Shown here piece after piece: positions 11,485-22,200 of a stretch of DNA of 64,000 nt. The notes beneath the pieces were generated by a model. It saw only the letters and a list, made by a program, of their open reading frames with translations, was not told where the DNA came from and made no database searches. This stretch comes from Drosophila pseudoobscura (taxonomy: Eukaryota > Arthropoda > Insecta > Diptera > Drosophilidae), in NCBI RefSeq assembly GCF_009870125.1, contig NC_046681.1, forward strand, positions 25,504,001 through 25,568,000. The letters run 5' to 3'. Made by a program: the position numbers and the translations under genes. Numbering within the stretch: the stretch's first letter is position 1; every line of letters begins with the position of its first letter.

Positions 11485-13918
11485 CTATAGCTTCAGTTCA
11501 CTGAGAAACTCGGCCACTTCGAGGGGGTCCTCGCTGGCCAGCTTGTGCTCCTTGATGGTCGTGTTTAGGCCACGGCCCGCAGTGCCCATGGCCTTCTGCC
11601 AGTGCTCCACAGTTTTGTACTTCTCATCGTTGGCACAGTAAACCACCTCGTTGATGTCCTCCTCCAGTTTGTAGCTGCAGACGGCCGGGAAAACCTTTTG
11701 CAAATTGGCAATGGCCTCCGTTTTGAGGGTCTCATCGCGACACACCAGATTGAGCATGAACAGACCCTTGGGTCCAATGATCTCCTTGATGTGCAGGAGT
11801 ACATCGTGGGCTAGAAAGCCCTGTGGGGGACAACTCATGCCCAGGCTGAGATCTTTGCTGTCCACATCGAACAGGACTGCATCAAAGTGTATATCTGAAA
11901 AGGGAATATTCCTTTTAGAGAAGCGTCTTTGCCAGGGGAAATCAAAGGTACCTTCATTACGACAGCGTTCCACAAAGGCCAGACCATCGTCAATGACCAC
12001 ATGGAAGCGTTTGTCCTGCTTCAGCTCGAAATATTGCTCAGCCACCTCCAGCATTATGGGGTCTATCTCCACAGCCGTAATTCGCGATTGACTGGAAAGA
12101 GATTTAAATTATAAAATTTGTAGAATGTGCACTGTGTCAACCTACGGTAGAGCGGCATGAAGGAAGCTGCACAGGCCGCCGCCTCCGAGGCCAATGACTA
12201 GAACATCCTTTTGCACATCCTTCTTGGGATTCTGCAGAGTTGTGGCCAGTTGGACGCCCACGGACATGTACAAATGATGCTGGCAGGCCAAATAACCAAA
12301 GTCTATCTTCTTGCGCTCTTTTTTGCCTTTGATTTTAACTGAAATTAAATATGAAGAACATTAGAAATCTCTCAAAGAGGATAATTCTTCTGTTTTACTT
12401 GTTTTCACCAAGGCCTCCGACTGCACAACAAACTGATTGCTGAGGAATATCAGGCGACGCAACGTTTTGCCCCCGGCCTCCACTTCCTCGATGCGAAATT
12501 CGCCGGATATCTTGGAGAAGCCACTGATCAGGGTCTCCCGCTTGCCCACATCGCTGCCCAGCGACAGATAGGGAATCTGTTTAATATGACCGTGCGGAGC
12601 CAGACTGAACACGGTATCGCCCAGCTCTGCCTGGACCTCCTCGAGCGTGTTGTAGACTTGGTCGCGATGCAGCGTAACCACCGCGAGACGTTGAAAATTC
12701 GCCGATGCCTGCAGCTTCTTGCGTCCAGAGGGGGTGCCAAAGAGCCACTCAATCTCCCTGCCTTGCGGCACAATAAATGCCGCATATTTGTTCAGGCCTC
12801 TGGCTGCCGCCTGATCTAAAATGTATATGCTATAGCGAGGGGTGTTCTCCGAGGCCCGATACAGGTCCAGGGTCACCTCATCGTGACCAGCAATGCTGGA
12901 GCGGGCCAGTCCGTTGAACACCAAGGCGGCCTTTTGCACAGAACGCACGGCATTGCTTAGCTCGGAAGACTCGGTAAATCTTTGCATTTTATCGTTACCT
13001 AAACCGAATTCCAAAATCTATACAAAACGGAGGGAGTTACGGAATTATGGAATAAGGAATTATTTGGGATCTACTAACGGGCATTGGAAGACTCTTGAAT
13101 TTGGTGGCAATGACCACGAAAACGGGCATCTTCATGGCATCGTCGGCGTTCTTCTCCTTGTTGGCCTGTTCCACACCCAAACAGTGGACAATGCGCAGCA
13201 TGCAGTTGTGACGGGGTAGGAACTCTACCAGAAAGTTGAGAATGTGCTCCTGCAGCAAGGATACGCAAAAATAGCGACCGCCATTCCTAAAATGGAATAA
13301 ACGATGGTATATCCGAATCGCTTTAAAGCCCAGCATACGAACCGCATGGTGCGTAGAATCTCCTTGAAATAGTTCTCCACCACAGCTTTAGTTTCTGGGG
13401 CATCGTCCACAAACAAGGCATCCAGTGTGCCCTTATCCAAGGCCACGGAGAAGCTCTCATCGGGAAACGTCATGGCTGTCGCATCCATTTGCAGGAACTT
13501 CATATCTGGACGCGTACGTGCATTTTGCTCCAACATCTTCTTCACAGCCACCGGGGAGATATCAATATTCGTTATATCCCTGCGGAAGAAAAGCAACTTT
13601 GGGTTATAATTTTACAGAGAGAGGTACTGAATGTTTCGTACCTGTATTCCGAGTCATACATATCCATGCTCAGCTTGGAGTTGCCGCATCCTAGCATCAG
13701 AATCTTATCTACTGGCTTGATGTATTTGTGTATATGATCGCACAGGTCCAGATATTCTCCATACCTAGGAAATAGAAAGAAAACACATGTTGCTTTTTGT
13801 TGCCAAGGAAAACACCGTCTGCCTACCATTCAAAAGCCTTTTCGCCACGCTTTTTGAAGAACTCGTTCCAATAGTCGGTTTGCGCGAACTCTTCGCGTGT
13901 TTTCGGCAGTAAATTCAT
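11485..13918 (-). CDS. CG2614: eEF1A lysine and N-terminal methyltransferase (METTL13 type)
   Basis: Eight exons on the minus strand join in frame: 13918-13827, 13764-13642, 13579-13343, 13286-13079, 13017-12399, 12338-12146, 12091-11952 and 11894-11485, giving about 673 residues (human METTL13 is 699). It has the two-methyltransferase layout. The N-terminal class I domain has the SAM motif ILMLGCGNSKLS, followed by the TNIDIS and LDKGTLDALF motifs. The C-terminal domain has DVLVIGLGGGGLCSFLH, followed by ITAVEIDPIMLEVAEQYF and FDAVLFDVDSKD. Family knowledge: METTL13 methylates the N-terminus and Lys55 of eEF1A and so tunes translation. The start codon opens MNLLPKTREEFAQTDYWNEF, typical of the family. 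Exon 3 uses an unusual donor, GTTCGT. The last intron (11951-11895, 57 bp) has no stop and a multiple-of-three length, so retention would add 19 residues. The gene is divergent from brun across a 690-bp promoter region. Family certain; symbol from memory. Confidence 0.93.
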
Positions 13919-13971
13919 TGTTAAATTATAGAATTATGCATAAACAATAAGGCGGCTTTAATATATCCATG

Positions 13972-13979
13972 TATCGATA
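13972..13979. promoter_or_regulatory. DRE element (TATCGATA)
   Basis: Perfect palindromic TATCGATA, the DREF/BEAF-32 binding octamer, 54 bp upstream of the CG2614 start codon. Strand-neutral, so it could also serve brun. Confidence 0.6.
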
Positions 13980-14060
13980 TATATATTTTTATCGAAGCAC
14001 AGTGTATTTTTTAAAACAATATCGGTATTTTTGTGTAATTTTTAGATTTTTCATAGCAAT

Positions 14061-14069
14061 AGTGTGACC
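14061..14069 (-). promoter_or_regulatory. core promoter Motif 1 (GGTCACACT)
   Basis: AGTGTGACC on + is GGTCACACT on -, the core of Drosophila core-promoter Motif 1. It lies about 140 bp upstream of the CG2614 start and in its orientation. Confidence 0.55.
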
Positions 14070-14608
14070 AGACCGCTAGAAATCTCTGCAATTTGCCATT
14101 CACCCGGACTAAGCGACAATGCACTGATTGGACAACTTCTCTGTAAAATTAACATTAAAACACAACATAAATTCAATTTATACAGAAATTGAAGCTAGAT
14201 TCTGCGGTGTACCACCTGCATAATCTATGCGGAGATTGAACCCCAAGCAGAAAACGTGCTAGAAAGGCAATTCTCGAGGTGAAAGCAGCAGTAACATCAT
14301 CGAACAGCAAACCACCTCAAAAGGGGGAGGCGCCTTTCTGCTGCTTCTGCTTCTGCTGCTGCTGCTCCACTTGGCTCCACATATCAATGCAAAACAATGG
14401 AAATCAATTGAGGAGAGGCACATTAATAACAGGCAGCAGAGCGGTGTGTAGGGGTGTGCATGCGAATCGTATACAGGAGAACCAATGTGAAATTCCAGAC
14501 CCCGGCCAACTGGCGAGGTATATTGCGAGCGAGCTAGCGAGCGCCGTGTGTGTGTAAATGCGTGCTACGGTCGGTCTTATGCTGTCTCATGGTAGCGTGG
14601 AGCCAGTT

Positions 14609-17600
14609 ATGTCACGACCCGACTACGAACAGAATGCCCTGCACCACAGCTCCCTCCTGGTGCTGCTCCGAGGTGTGGGACCCTCGCGGGCACGCATCCT
14701 CCAGCGGGCCTTTGAGAAAGTGCGACGTGTCAACAGCATCAAAGTGAATGGTAAGTGCTTGAGGGCTCCTCCCCTTAGAAATGTATATAAATGCTTGTTC
14801 TCTTAAAGATTCCAGTGGAAACACACGCACGATTTGGGTGCGTTTCATCCATGATCATCCCGTGGAGCATAATGATTGGGGCGACTTTCAGACACATCGC
14901 CGCCTGCTGGGCCTCGTCACCATTGGCAAGTTTGACAACCAGACGGAGTTGAATGAGCTCTGCCGCCAGCACGAGTCCCTAAAGGTGCGCTATGGCAGCA
15001 CTCTCTACGAATCCCGTGCCATTTTCTTTGGACCCGACGATCCCAATGTCCTGGAGACCATTGGCGAAGACAAGTCCACGGCTTCACGTCGCTTGCAGGA
15101 TGATTATACGACGCCCTCCAACTTTAAATCCCAGGCGTTCTTCTATCGCGAGCAGGATTCATGTTCGGATCTGGAGTCGCGCATTGGGGACTTTGTGAGC
15201 GCTCTGTTTTGGGTGCTGGAGTCGCGGCGGCTGGAGCGTTCACGGGAGAAGGCGGACAAGGTGAGCCTGTTGCTGGCCCCCTTCGAGAAGCGTGACTTTG
15301 TGGGCCTGGACATGGAGTCGCGGAACAATCGGAAACGTTGCGTTGGGCGCGTGATGAAGAATCTGGCTGACTTGTCGCTGCAAGCGGGCCTCGTCGATGA
15401 TGCACTGAGTCTCTATCATAATGCCAACGAGACGTTGAGATCTGTAGGCGATTCCCTGTGGGTGGGGGCCACCGAGGAGGGCCTGTGTGCGGCATCAGCC
15501 ATGCTGTTGTATCCGCAAATGCGAGAGATTGAGACGCTGCATAGGAACTCGTCGCTGCAGGAGGCGGGTAAGTGAGAAATCAACTCCAAAAGGTCAGAAA
15601 TATAATCCTTTTTATGGGTTTTGCAGGCACCTCCCCGCTGAGGCACACGCCAGAGAAATGGCGAGCCAGCGATGCCACCAAAAAGGTGACAGCACCCGAC
15701 TCGACGACGACCGCTGCCGCCAATGCCAATGGGGAAGTGGCAGTTCAGCAGCAACAGAAGCTCACCTCGAACTCATCTTCCTGCTCATCGGTATCTTCCC
15801 TGGTGACGACGGGCAATAATTCCTCGGCCTCGGACACGCCAACCACTTCATCCACGACCACCTCTTCCACATCCACAATATCGGCAGCTCCGCTGAGCAA
15901 CCAGCGCAACGGGGAGCTGCCCGGTAACATACTCAAGGCCGAGGAGATCACCAACTACTATCGCAAGGCGATCATCAACTACAGCAAATACCGCCATGCG
16001 GCCACCATTGAAACGGAGGCGGCGCTCAAGGCCTCGCGCATCTGCATCGAACAGAATCGTCCGTTGGACGTGGCCATGTTCCTGCAGAACATTCTGTACA
16101 TCAATCTGAGCATGAGCGAGCCGGAGCGCGTCAAGCGATTCGAGATCATTACGGATCTGTATCAGCAGATCGGATACCAGCGGAAGGCGGCCTTCTTTCA
16201 GCGTCTGGCGGCATTGAAGCATGTCCAGCAGGGCAGCCAGGCGCCGGACTGGAATCAAAGCTATCGCCTGATGTTGGGCAGCTTTACAGGATATCGGCTG
16301 TGTCTGGATCCGCTGGAAGTGTTGGAGAATGCTGCCGGCTGGCCGGCACTGCAGATTGATTTGGTTCAGAGTCTCATCACGGCTGCCCGCCGACTGGGAC
16401 ACTCGGCCCTGGCCACGCGGCATATGACGTTCCTACTGCAGACCCAATGGGACAACATGTCACCCACAGAACAAAGCGAAATGGCTGTACAACTGCAGGT
16501 GGGTCCAATAAATATACCTATTACTTAAGGGAAATCTAATGAAATTCCGTTTTAGAATCTGAGCGCCCAGTGCGAGGGCTCGCCTGTTCCGCTGGTGCTG
16601 GAGAATGGCACTGTGATACCACCCGCCAATCTCACAGATCTGCCCTACTGCCTGGACTTCCAGGTCAAGGATTTGCCCCCCCATTTACGGCCGCAGCGGA
16701 TCAAGGTGGCCAAGGCAGACAGCGGGCCGTTTCTGTTCACGCCCATACACTTTAATTCCGTGGATAGAAGGGACAAGAAGAAGGATAAGAATAAAATAGG
16801 TAAGCCAGAGCATTATAGATGTAGAATCGATCTGTCACAGTTCTCTTCCTTGGTTGCAGCTTTCTTGTGGGTTCAAAACGATCTGAGCGAGGTCTGTGTG
16901 CGCTTGCGGAATCCCCTGCCATTCGAGCTGACGGTCACCGATATGCGACTGCTGACGAATGGCGTGGTGTTCGAGTCCCTGCCCCAGACCATTGTCCTGC
17001 AGCCGCATGTGCCCACCTATGTGCCGTTGCATGGCACGCCCATCGAGACAGGGCAACTGGATCTCCAGGGTTACAGTACGCACACGCTGGGCGTCAAGTC
17101 CAACTGTCGACTAAAGCATATGCGCGGCCGTAGCTTTCCGCCCAACTATCTGGTGGAGGTGATACCAGCCCTGCCGCGGATATCCGTCAAGACCTCGCTG
17201 CCACAGACGGCCACATTTAGTAATTTGAATAGTGCGGATATTGTCGTCACCTCGGCCAGCCTCACGCTGTACAACGGAGAGTTCTCCAGCTGCACCATAA
17301 CCATTACCAATGAGAGCGCCACCCTGCCGCTGGAACATCTGGAGGTGAACATTAATTCCAATGTAGAGCAAGAGCTGCAAAAGAAGATCTTTCGGATAGA
17401 TGAAGAGACATTGCTGGTGAGTTTCAAGAGGGAAAGAGAGGTCCCTGATGATTGATTCTTAATTCCCTTTTGCTTGCAGGCCAAGCTGCCCGTTCCGCCG
17501 CAGGGTTCCATTGAATTTGTGGTGGAAGTGTATGCCGAGGCGGATTTCGTTTGCCCCCAGCCACCCCCGTCTTCGGTGCATTCGAGTGGTCCTGCGGCTG

Positions 17601-19025
17601 GTGATTATGGCTCCTCCCTGATGTCCGTCTCAGGTCATGCCAGCCTGCCCTCGAGGGTTGGCTCACCGCAGCATCGTCGGCAGGAGCCGCAAACATCCAG
17701 CTTCCGTTCGACCATGTCCGGGGGGCAGCCTTCACTGGCGGCATTGAGCCTGCAGCCAGGACCCTCCAGCCTTGGCTCGCAGTATTCGCAGCACATTGAG
17801 GCGCAGATCCGCTTGAAATACTCAGGAGGGGAGGCTCTGACGGCGGGATACTGCCGCCAGTGTGCAGTGTCCTTTAATTTAGAGCTGCTGCCCAGTGCAC
17901 AGATCACCAGCTGGGATGTCCTGCCAGCCGAAATGTAAGTGGGAGGAACGATCAAAAGAGCTTTCATAATTTTCCTGTTGCCTTTTTAGAGCTTCACAGT
18001 TCTACCTGGTGCTGGATATATCCAATCTAACCGCTCAAGAGATGTCGCTCAATTACACAGACAACAAGAATATACTCATCGAGGCCAAAGAGAGCTGCCG
18101 TGTGCCCATACCAGTGGATCGTTGCTCCCTGGAGCAAGTGTGTGCGGCACGGGCAGCCGAAGTTGCGGAGAATCTAGAGAGAGGTTTGATATATTGTGCT
18201 ATATCCCTTGTGTGGGATTAAAACCCAATTAAATTCCTTTGCAGAACTCTGTTTTCGAACGCAGCTGCTGTCGTTTAACGATGCTCTGAGCAAACTCTGC
18301 TCGGAGCATATAGCTGAGCGGGTGAAAATCAATTGGCTGCTGACTGGCACCGATATTGCGGGCATTGCCTCCTTGCGGGGCATAGTCTTGTCGCAGTCCA
18401 TGGTGGATCTCACTGCCGTCTCGCCCTTGCAGTGGTGTAAGTTATACTGGAGTCTACATTTCTTTTTGAAATCTCTGACTTTTCTTATTTTCTTATAGCT
18501 ATTAGCTTTCAGGACACGCCCGTGCAGCCGCACAGCGAACTTGTGTGTACGGTGGGGCAGCGGGCGCTGCTTAGCATTCAGTTGACCAATGATTCGCTGC
18601 AGCCGCTCAAGAACCTGGTGTTGAGCATCAAGTTCTATCAGGACTATTTAAATGGAATGGAGAATTACAATCTGGAGACACGCGTGGCCTTCTCAGGGCC
18701 GAATAGGTCAGTACCAAAACATAAATATATATCAATTTGTAATTGATTGAGTTTCCTTTTTAGAATTGCAATCCCCATTCTGGAGAAGCAGGAGCAGACG
18801 CAGCACACTTGCTCTGTGATATTCTTTACGCCTGGACGTTTTAAGGCCGGCATTGAGTGCTCCACCAATCCGCAACAACAGCAACAGCCGTCAGCACGTT
18901 CCTGTCCGAGCGCCACAAATATTGTCGGAGGTCAATTAGATATGTTCTCGTCCAGCTATGATGAGCAGCAGGCGCATGTTTGGAAGTTTATACCGCCCAT
19001 AGAGGTGACCGTTGTTGAGCAGTGA
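14609..19025 (+). CDS. brun: brunelleschi, TRAPPC9/Trs120 subunit of TRAPP II
   Basis: Ten exons: 14609-14750, 14809-15567, 15627-16498, 16556-16799, 16860-17416, 17480-17934, 17990-18183, 18245-18436, 18499-18706 and 18764-19025. They join in frame to about 1294 residues. The start opens MSRPDYEQNALHHSSLLVLL, which resembles the conserved Trs120/TRAPPC9 N-terminus. Upstream ATGs in the same frame are not preferred for that reason. Typical family segments follow: RTIWVRFIHDHPVEHNDWGD, RRLGRVMKNLADLSLQAGLV-like helical repeats, a Ser/Thr-rich spacer, then NYYRKAIINYSKY and beta-rich C-terminal modules. Family knowledge: TRAPP II acts at the late Golgi/recycling endosome with Rab1/Rab11, and fly brun is needed for cleavage-furrow ingression in male meiosis. 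Intron 4 (16800-16859, 60 bp) has no stop and stays in frame. Poly(A) signals follow at 19244 and 19680. Identification is strong. Confidence 0.93.
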
Positions 19026-19736
19026 GGCGGCGAAAGAGTTGGAAAGGAAACAACACTTGTTAATGTCTCTAGTTTAATTTCGTTACTACATATATGTATT
19101 TATGTGCGTGAGTCTCTTGTGTGTGTGTGTATATGTAATGGCTGCCCCCACATATAGTTTGACCCCCGCTCTGTTATACCCCTAGGCTTGTGGTAATATC
19201 AAAAGCAATTGTTCGTAAAGAGAAACAAAACTATAAACCGAGTAATAAATACGCATAAATTGTATATAATTAAGCTCAAAACATAAACAAAAAACGTATA
19301 TATACCATAACTAAATGCTTGATAGAGAAAAATGGCCATAATATAAATCGTATAGTCCATATATATATATATATATATCAAGAGTTATGCAGCTTTAGGC
19401 TTGCAAAGTGGTGTATTTATATAGATAGCAAATGTTTCGCGCACGAAAAAAACCACTCAAGCATTATACATTTTGATAAAAAATTCGTATTTACAAATAT
19501 TTTTATACAAAAAGCAAAAGCAAATGCAAAACTACTGCAAAAATCAATTGACGCGGGGGCAATACACATGGATTTATATAGAAAGAACTAAACATTAAGA
19601 ATTGTTGCTACCCTTTTCGAAGGATCTAAGATAATTATGCCAATGAAATGTGTGAATAATTGTAGTGTAAAGTAAATGCAATAAAACTGTATTTGACAAA
19701 ACGTACGACAAAAAACAAACACAAATTTGTGATCCC
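19026..19736. other. 3' UTRs of brun (+) and the TMEM230-like gene (-)
   Basis: AT-rich with an AT dinucleotide run near 19361-19378. No coding sequence. The plus strand has AATAAA at 19244-19249 and 19680-19685; the second lies only about 50 bp from the stop of the opposing gene, so brun transcripts may overlap it. Confidence 0.6.
19244..19249 (+). terminator. poly(A) signal AATAAA for brun
   Basis: AATAAA about 220 bases after the brun stop codon. A second AATAAA at 19680-19685 is an alternative distal site. Confidence 0.5.
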
Positions 19737-20219
19737 TTATCCCAGTCGACGAATATCGTCCATGGTGTAGCCATGACGATGCAGCAGAACGCAGTAGAGC
19801 ACGTACATATAGTAGCCGCCGGGTATAATGGTCAGTGCTCCAATAATGGACAAAGCCCATACACGGTCACTACGCTCTCGATTGATATCCGCCATCCATA
19901 GATTGGTGGCAAAGCAAATAGATATCTGAGAACAAAAGAAGACAGAGTTACAGAGAAAGGGGGCTATGAGTCACCGGACAGGCCCTCAAGGAGGCCCCTG
20001 GGCGAAAATTGAACGCACTGTGCCGCCTATGAACAGGATGAGGATGATGAGTATCGTTTTCCATGGCGTGGGCTCAATCAACTCCGGTTCCATCCACTGC
20101 TCGTTCACAAATCCATCCGTTTCGGTCTGTCCATCGATCACCTTGATGTAGTCGCCAGACGGTGAGGCGGAGCCCCCAACGTTGAGACGTCGACGGGAGT
20201 CCGTTTTGGTGGGCAGCAT
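19737..20219 (-). CDS. small two-helix membrane protein, TMEM230/TMEM134 (DUF872) family
   Basis: Two exons on the minus strand, 20219-20019 and 19925-19737, joined after ACA, give 129 residues. The N-terminal half is polar. Helix 1 is about residues 55-75 (WKTILIILILFIGGTISICF) and helix 2 about 90-112 (WALSIIGALTIIPGGYYMYV). The tail HRHGYTMDDIRRL resembles the GYSYDDI ending of human TMEM230. Family knowledge: TMEM230 is a vesicle-membrane protein of the endosomal/synaptic vesicle pathway. The exon 1 donor is GTGCGT. The snoRNA host gene lies directly upstream on the same strand. Family call is good; exact subfamily less sure. Confidence 0.82.
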
Positions 20220-20590
20220 ATTTGGATTTTTGTGAACTGGTTGATCTTGATCTCCCGTGAAAATGAATGGACTGAACGATCACAATTTTAGCGGCGACGT
20301 TTACGCTGCCTTATCAGTCTTGTTGTCAACAGATGGCGCCCAGACTGCCAACCTGTTGGGAATGGCCAAACAGCTGTTCGTTGTAGCGAGTTGGCAGCAC
20401 CCAAAATACAGCCCGCGTTTCGATTGAGACCAAAAAAATGAAACATTTGTTGATTTGTACGAAATATATTTGTGCATGCCCAGTAGCATCTGAAAGGGAA
20501 ATTCGTAATGTCTTAATTCGAGAACATCAATCTACAGATGGTATCGAAGCTATCAATAGAATCCCAATGATCTATCACCTTTACGGCCTG
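20220..20590. other. promoter of the TMEM230-like gene / 3' end of snoRNA host gene
   Basis: Holds an E-box core-promoter motif AACAGCTGTT at 20369-20378 and ATGGCGCC at 20332. On the minus strand the last exon of the snoRNA host gene probably begins at 20591 (acceptor TTTTATTACAG) and runs into this stretch; its 3' end is not resolved. Confidence 0.45.
20369..20378. promoter_or_regulatory. E-box core promoter motif (AACAGCTGTT)
   Basis: Matches the palindromic E-box type core-promoter motif (AWCAGCTGWT) found in many fly housekeeping promoters. It sits 150 bp upstream of the TMEM230-like start codon. Confidence 0.4.
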
Positions 20591-20661
20591 TCTGTAATAA
20601 AAGCAAACATTTTTTTATAATATACTGTAATTTCAACTGTCATTTCGACTGGACAAAACAA

Positions 20662-20732
20662 ATATTCAGAATGTTAAACCATGATAGATCAGTCATAGAC
20701 ATCAGATGTCCCTATCAAAGGTATCATCACCA
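20662..20732 (-). ncRNA. C/D-box snoRNA, copy 1 (variant D guide)
   Basis: Box C GTGATGA (20730-20724), D' CTGA, box D CTGA (20669-20666). The D' guide GATAGGGACAT is as in the other copies. The sequence before box D is different (GGTTTAACATT), so this copy may have lost or changed its second target. It lies in the last intron of the host gene. Confidence 0.75.
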
Positions 20733-20896
20733 TGAGGTATCATAATTTATGTAGTATTTAAATACATGTACTTACAAATTACATGGAATCAGACTGTTCT
20801 CAGGATGCTTCCATCCACGGTCTTCTGTAAAAGAAATATGTATTTGGATAAGTACAAATTGCTCATGACAGGGAAATTGAGAGACAAAGAGTGGTA

Positions 20897-20967
20897 CAAT
20901 CAGTTCTACTATCAAAGATAAATCAGTCATAGACATCAGATGTCCCTATCATAGTTTATCATCAGAA
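20897..20967 (-). ncRNA. C/D-box snoRNA, copy 2
   Basis: Box C CTGATGA (20965-20959), D' CTGA after guide GATAGGGACAT, box D CTGA (20903-20900) after guide GATAGTAGAA. The guides can pair with the neighbouring conserved 28S rRNA segments UGUCCCUAUC and UCUACUAUC. Confidence 0.85.
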
Positions 20968-21129
20968 AAAGAATGGAGTGAATTGTGTACACGAGGCAAT
21001 ACTTACAAGGCAGATATAATCCTTCTATTCTTAGGATGTGTCCATTGAAAATCACATTTTTCACCTGTAAAAGAAATAACTATGTGGATTAGCATTACTT
21101 ATAAAAGGAATATGCCTTAAATAGATTGA

Positions 21130-21200
21130 GTAATCAGTTCTACTATCAAGATAAATCAGTCATAGACATCAGATGTCCCTATCAAAGCTATCATCAGGAA
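21130..21200 (-). ncRNA. C/D-box snoRNA, copy 3
   Basis: Box C CTGATGA (21197-21191), D' CTGA, box D CTGA (21137-21134). Both guides as in copy 2. Sits in the intron between exons 21294-21239 and 21064-21007. Confidence 0.86.
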
Positions 21201-21359
21201 AAGAGTAGAGTAAATTTTAAACTAAGGGCAATACTTACAAGGCAGATTTAGCCGCTTAGTCTATGGATGTGTCCATGGAGCAGAGAACCTTTCTCTGTAA
21301 AGAAATGAATTTCGATTAGAATCTTTCATAAAAGGGATATTGAAAGATAAAGAGTGGAA

Positions 21360-21430
21360 CAATCAGTTCTACTATCATGATAAATCAATCATAGACATCA
21401 GATGTCCCTATCAAAGGTATCATCACAAAA
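21360..21430 (-). ncRNA. C/D-box snoRNA, copy 4
   Basis: Box C GTGATGA (21426-21420), D' CTGA, C'-like ATGATTG, box D CTGA (21366-21363). Both guides as in copy 2. Intron between exons 21510-21469 and 21294-21239. Confidence 0.87.
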
Positions 21431-21586
21431 AGGTATCAATATTTAGTTATTAAAATGTAATTGCTTACAAAGTATATGACTGTTCTGCGGATGTGTCCAG
21501 CCAGGGTTCTCTGTAAAAAAAGAAATATATGGATAAGTGAGAATTTTCTCATGACAGGGGTACATGTGTAGAGAGAAATAATCGTG

Positions 21587-21656
21587 CAATCAGTTCTACT
21601 ATCATGATAAATCAATCATGGACATCAGATGTCCCTATCAAAGGTATCATCAGAGA
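21587..21656 (-). ncRNA. C/D-box snoRNA, copy 5
   Basis: Box C CTGATGA (21653-21647), D' CTGA, box D CTGA (21593-21590). Both guides as in copy 2. Intron between exons 21736-21697 and 21510-21469. Confidence 0.86.
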
Positions 21657-21803
21657 GAGAGAGTGGAGTGAATTGTGTAAATAGGGCAATACTTACAGGG
21701 AAGATACGATGTGTCCATTGAAAATCACACTTTCCTCTGTAAAAGAAATATTTATTGGGATTAGAATTTGTTTATAAAAAGCAGCATGGACTAAAAGGAT
21801 TGA

Positions 21804-21875
21804 GTAATCAGTTCTACTATCAAGATAAATCAGTCATGGACATCAGATGTCCCTATCATAGTTTATCATCACATC
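21804..21875 (-). ncRNA. C/D-box snoRNA, copy 6
   Basis: Box C GTGATGA (21872-21866), D' CTGA, box D CTGA (21811-21808). Both guides as in copy 2. Intron between exons 21979-21916 and 21736-21697. Confidence 0.86.
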
Positions 21876-22039
21876 AAAACGTGATGTGGTGCAGTCCTTA
21901 AAAATGTTCACTTACAAAAGGAATCGCAGGTACTGCTGCAGTATTTCCTTCAGTCGTTGGATTGTAATGGCTGACACATCTGCAAACCAGAATTAATGTT
22001 TGATTAGTTGTGGTTAAACAGAATTGTCCGCATGGCGCA

Positions 22040-22112
22040 GTAATTTTTGTATTCCCAACTAACATCATGGACGTCAGATGTTCATTCTAAAGGTGTCTTC
22101 AAGGAATGCTCT
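22040..22112 (-). pseudogene. decayed C/D-box snoRNA, copy 7
   Basis: In the first intron of the host gene. It aligns with the others (ACCTTTAGAATGAACATCTGACG against ACCTTTGATAGGGACATCTGATG; shown in part) and keeps D' CTGA and a C'-like CATGATG. Box C is degraded to TTGAAGA, and no box D CTGA follows at the expected distance. The D' guide is changed, so it no longer fits the rRNA target. Confidence 0.55.
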
Positions 22113-22200
22113 TCTTTACATACAACTTACCTTTTCTTTCTTTCACCAAGGTTTTAAATCATGCTTAAAATGAAACATTTCATTTTTGAAATTCATATCT

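Larger units (their letters stand above)
13919..14608. promoter_or_regulatory. shared divergent promoter region of CG2614 and brun
   Basis: 690 bp between the two divergent start codons. It contains a DRE octamer (13972-13979) and a Motif 1 element on the minus strand (14061-14069), both typical of Drosophila housekeeping promoters. The half near brun carries CTG/TGC repeats and probable 5' UTR. No coding sequence is supported. Confidence 0.6.
20400..22200 (-). ncRNA. non-coding snoRNA host gene with tandem exon/snoRNA units
   Basis: On the minus strand short exons alternate with introns that each contain a C/D snoRNA. Exons read from splice sites: first exon ending 22131, then 21979-21916, 21736-21697, 21510-21469, 21294-21239, 21064-21007, 20824-20776, and a last exon from 20591. 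Acceptors are mostly TTCTTTTACAG and donors GTAAGT or similar. Several exons share GGACACATC and an ATCTGCCTT end, so exon plus intron was duplicated as a unit of roughly 220 bp. The exons have no shared open frame. A Motif 1 promoter element lies at 22231-22239. Known precedent: the dUHG genes of Drosophila. The ends of the transcript are estimates. Confidence 0.85.

Noticed and set aside
20680-21880. Regularly spaced repeats that look like a CRISPR array
   Set aside because: The repeats are ~65 bp with C, D' and D boxes, lie inside GT..AG introns and are in a eukaryotic genome; they are snoRNAs.
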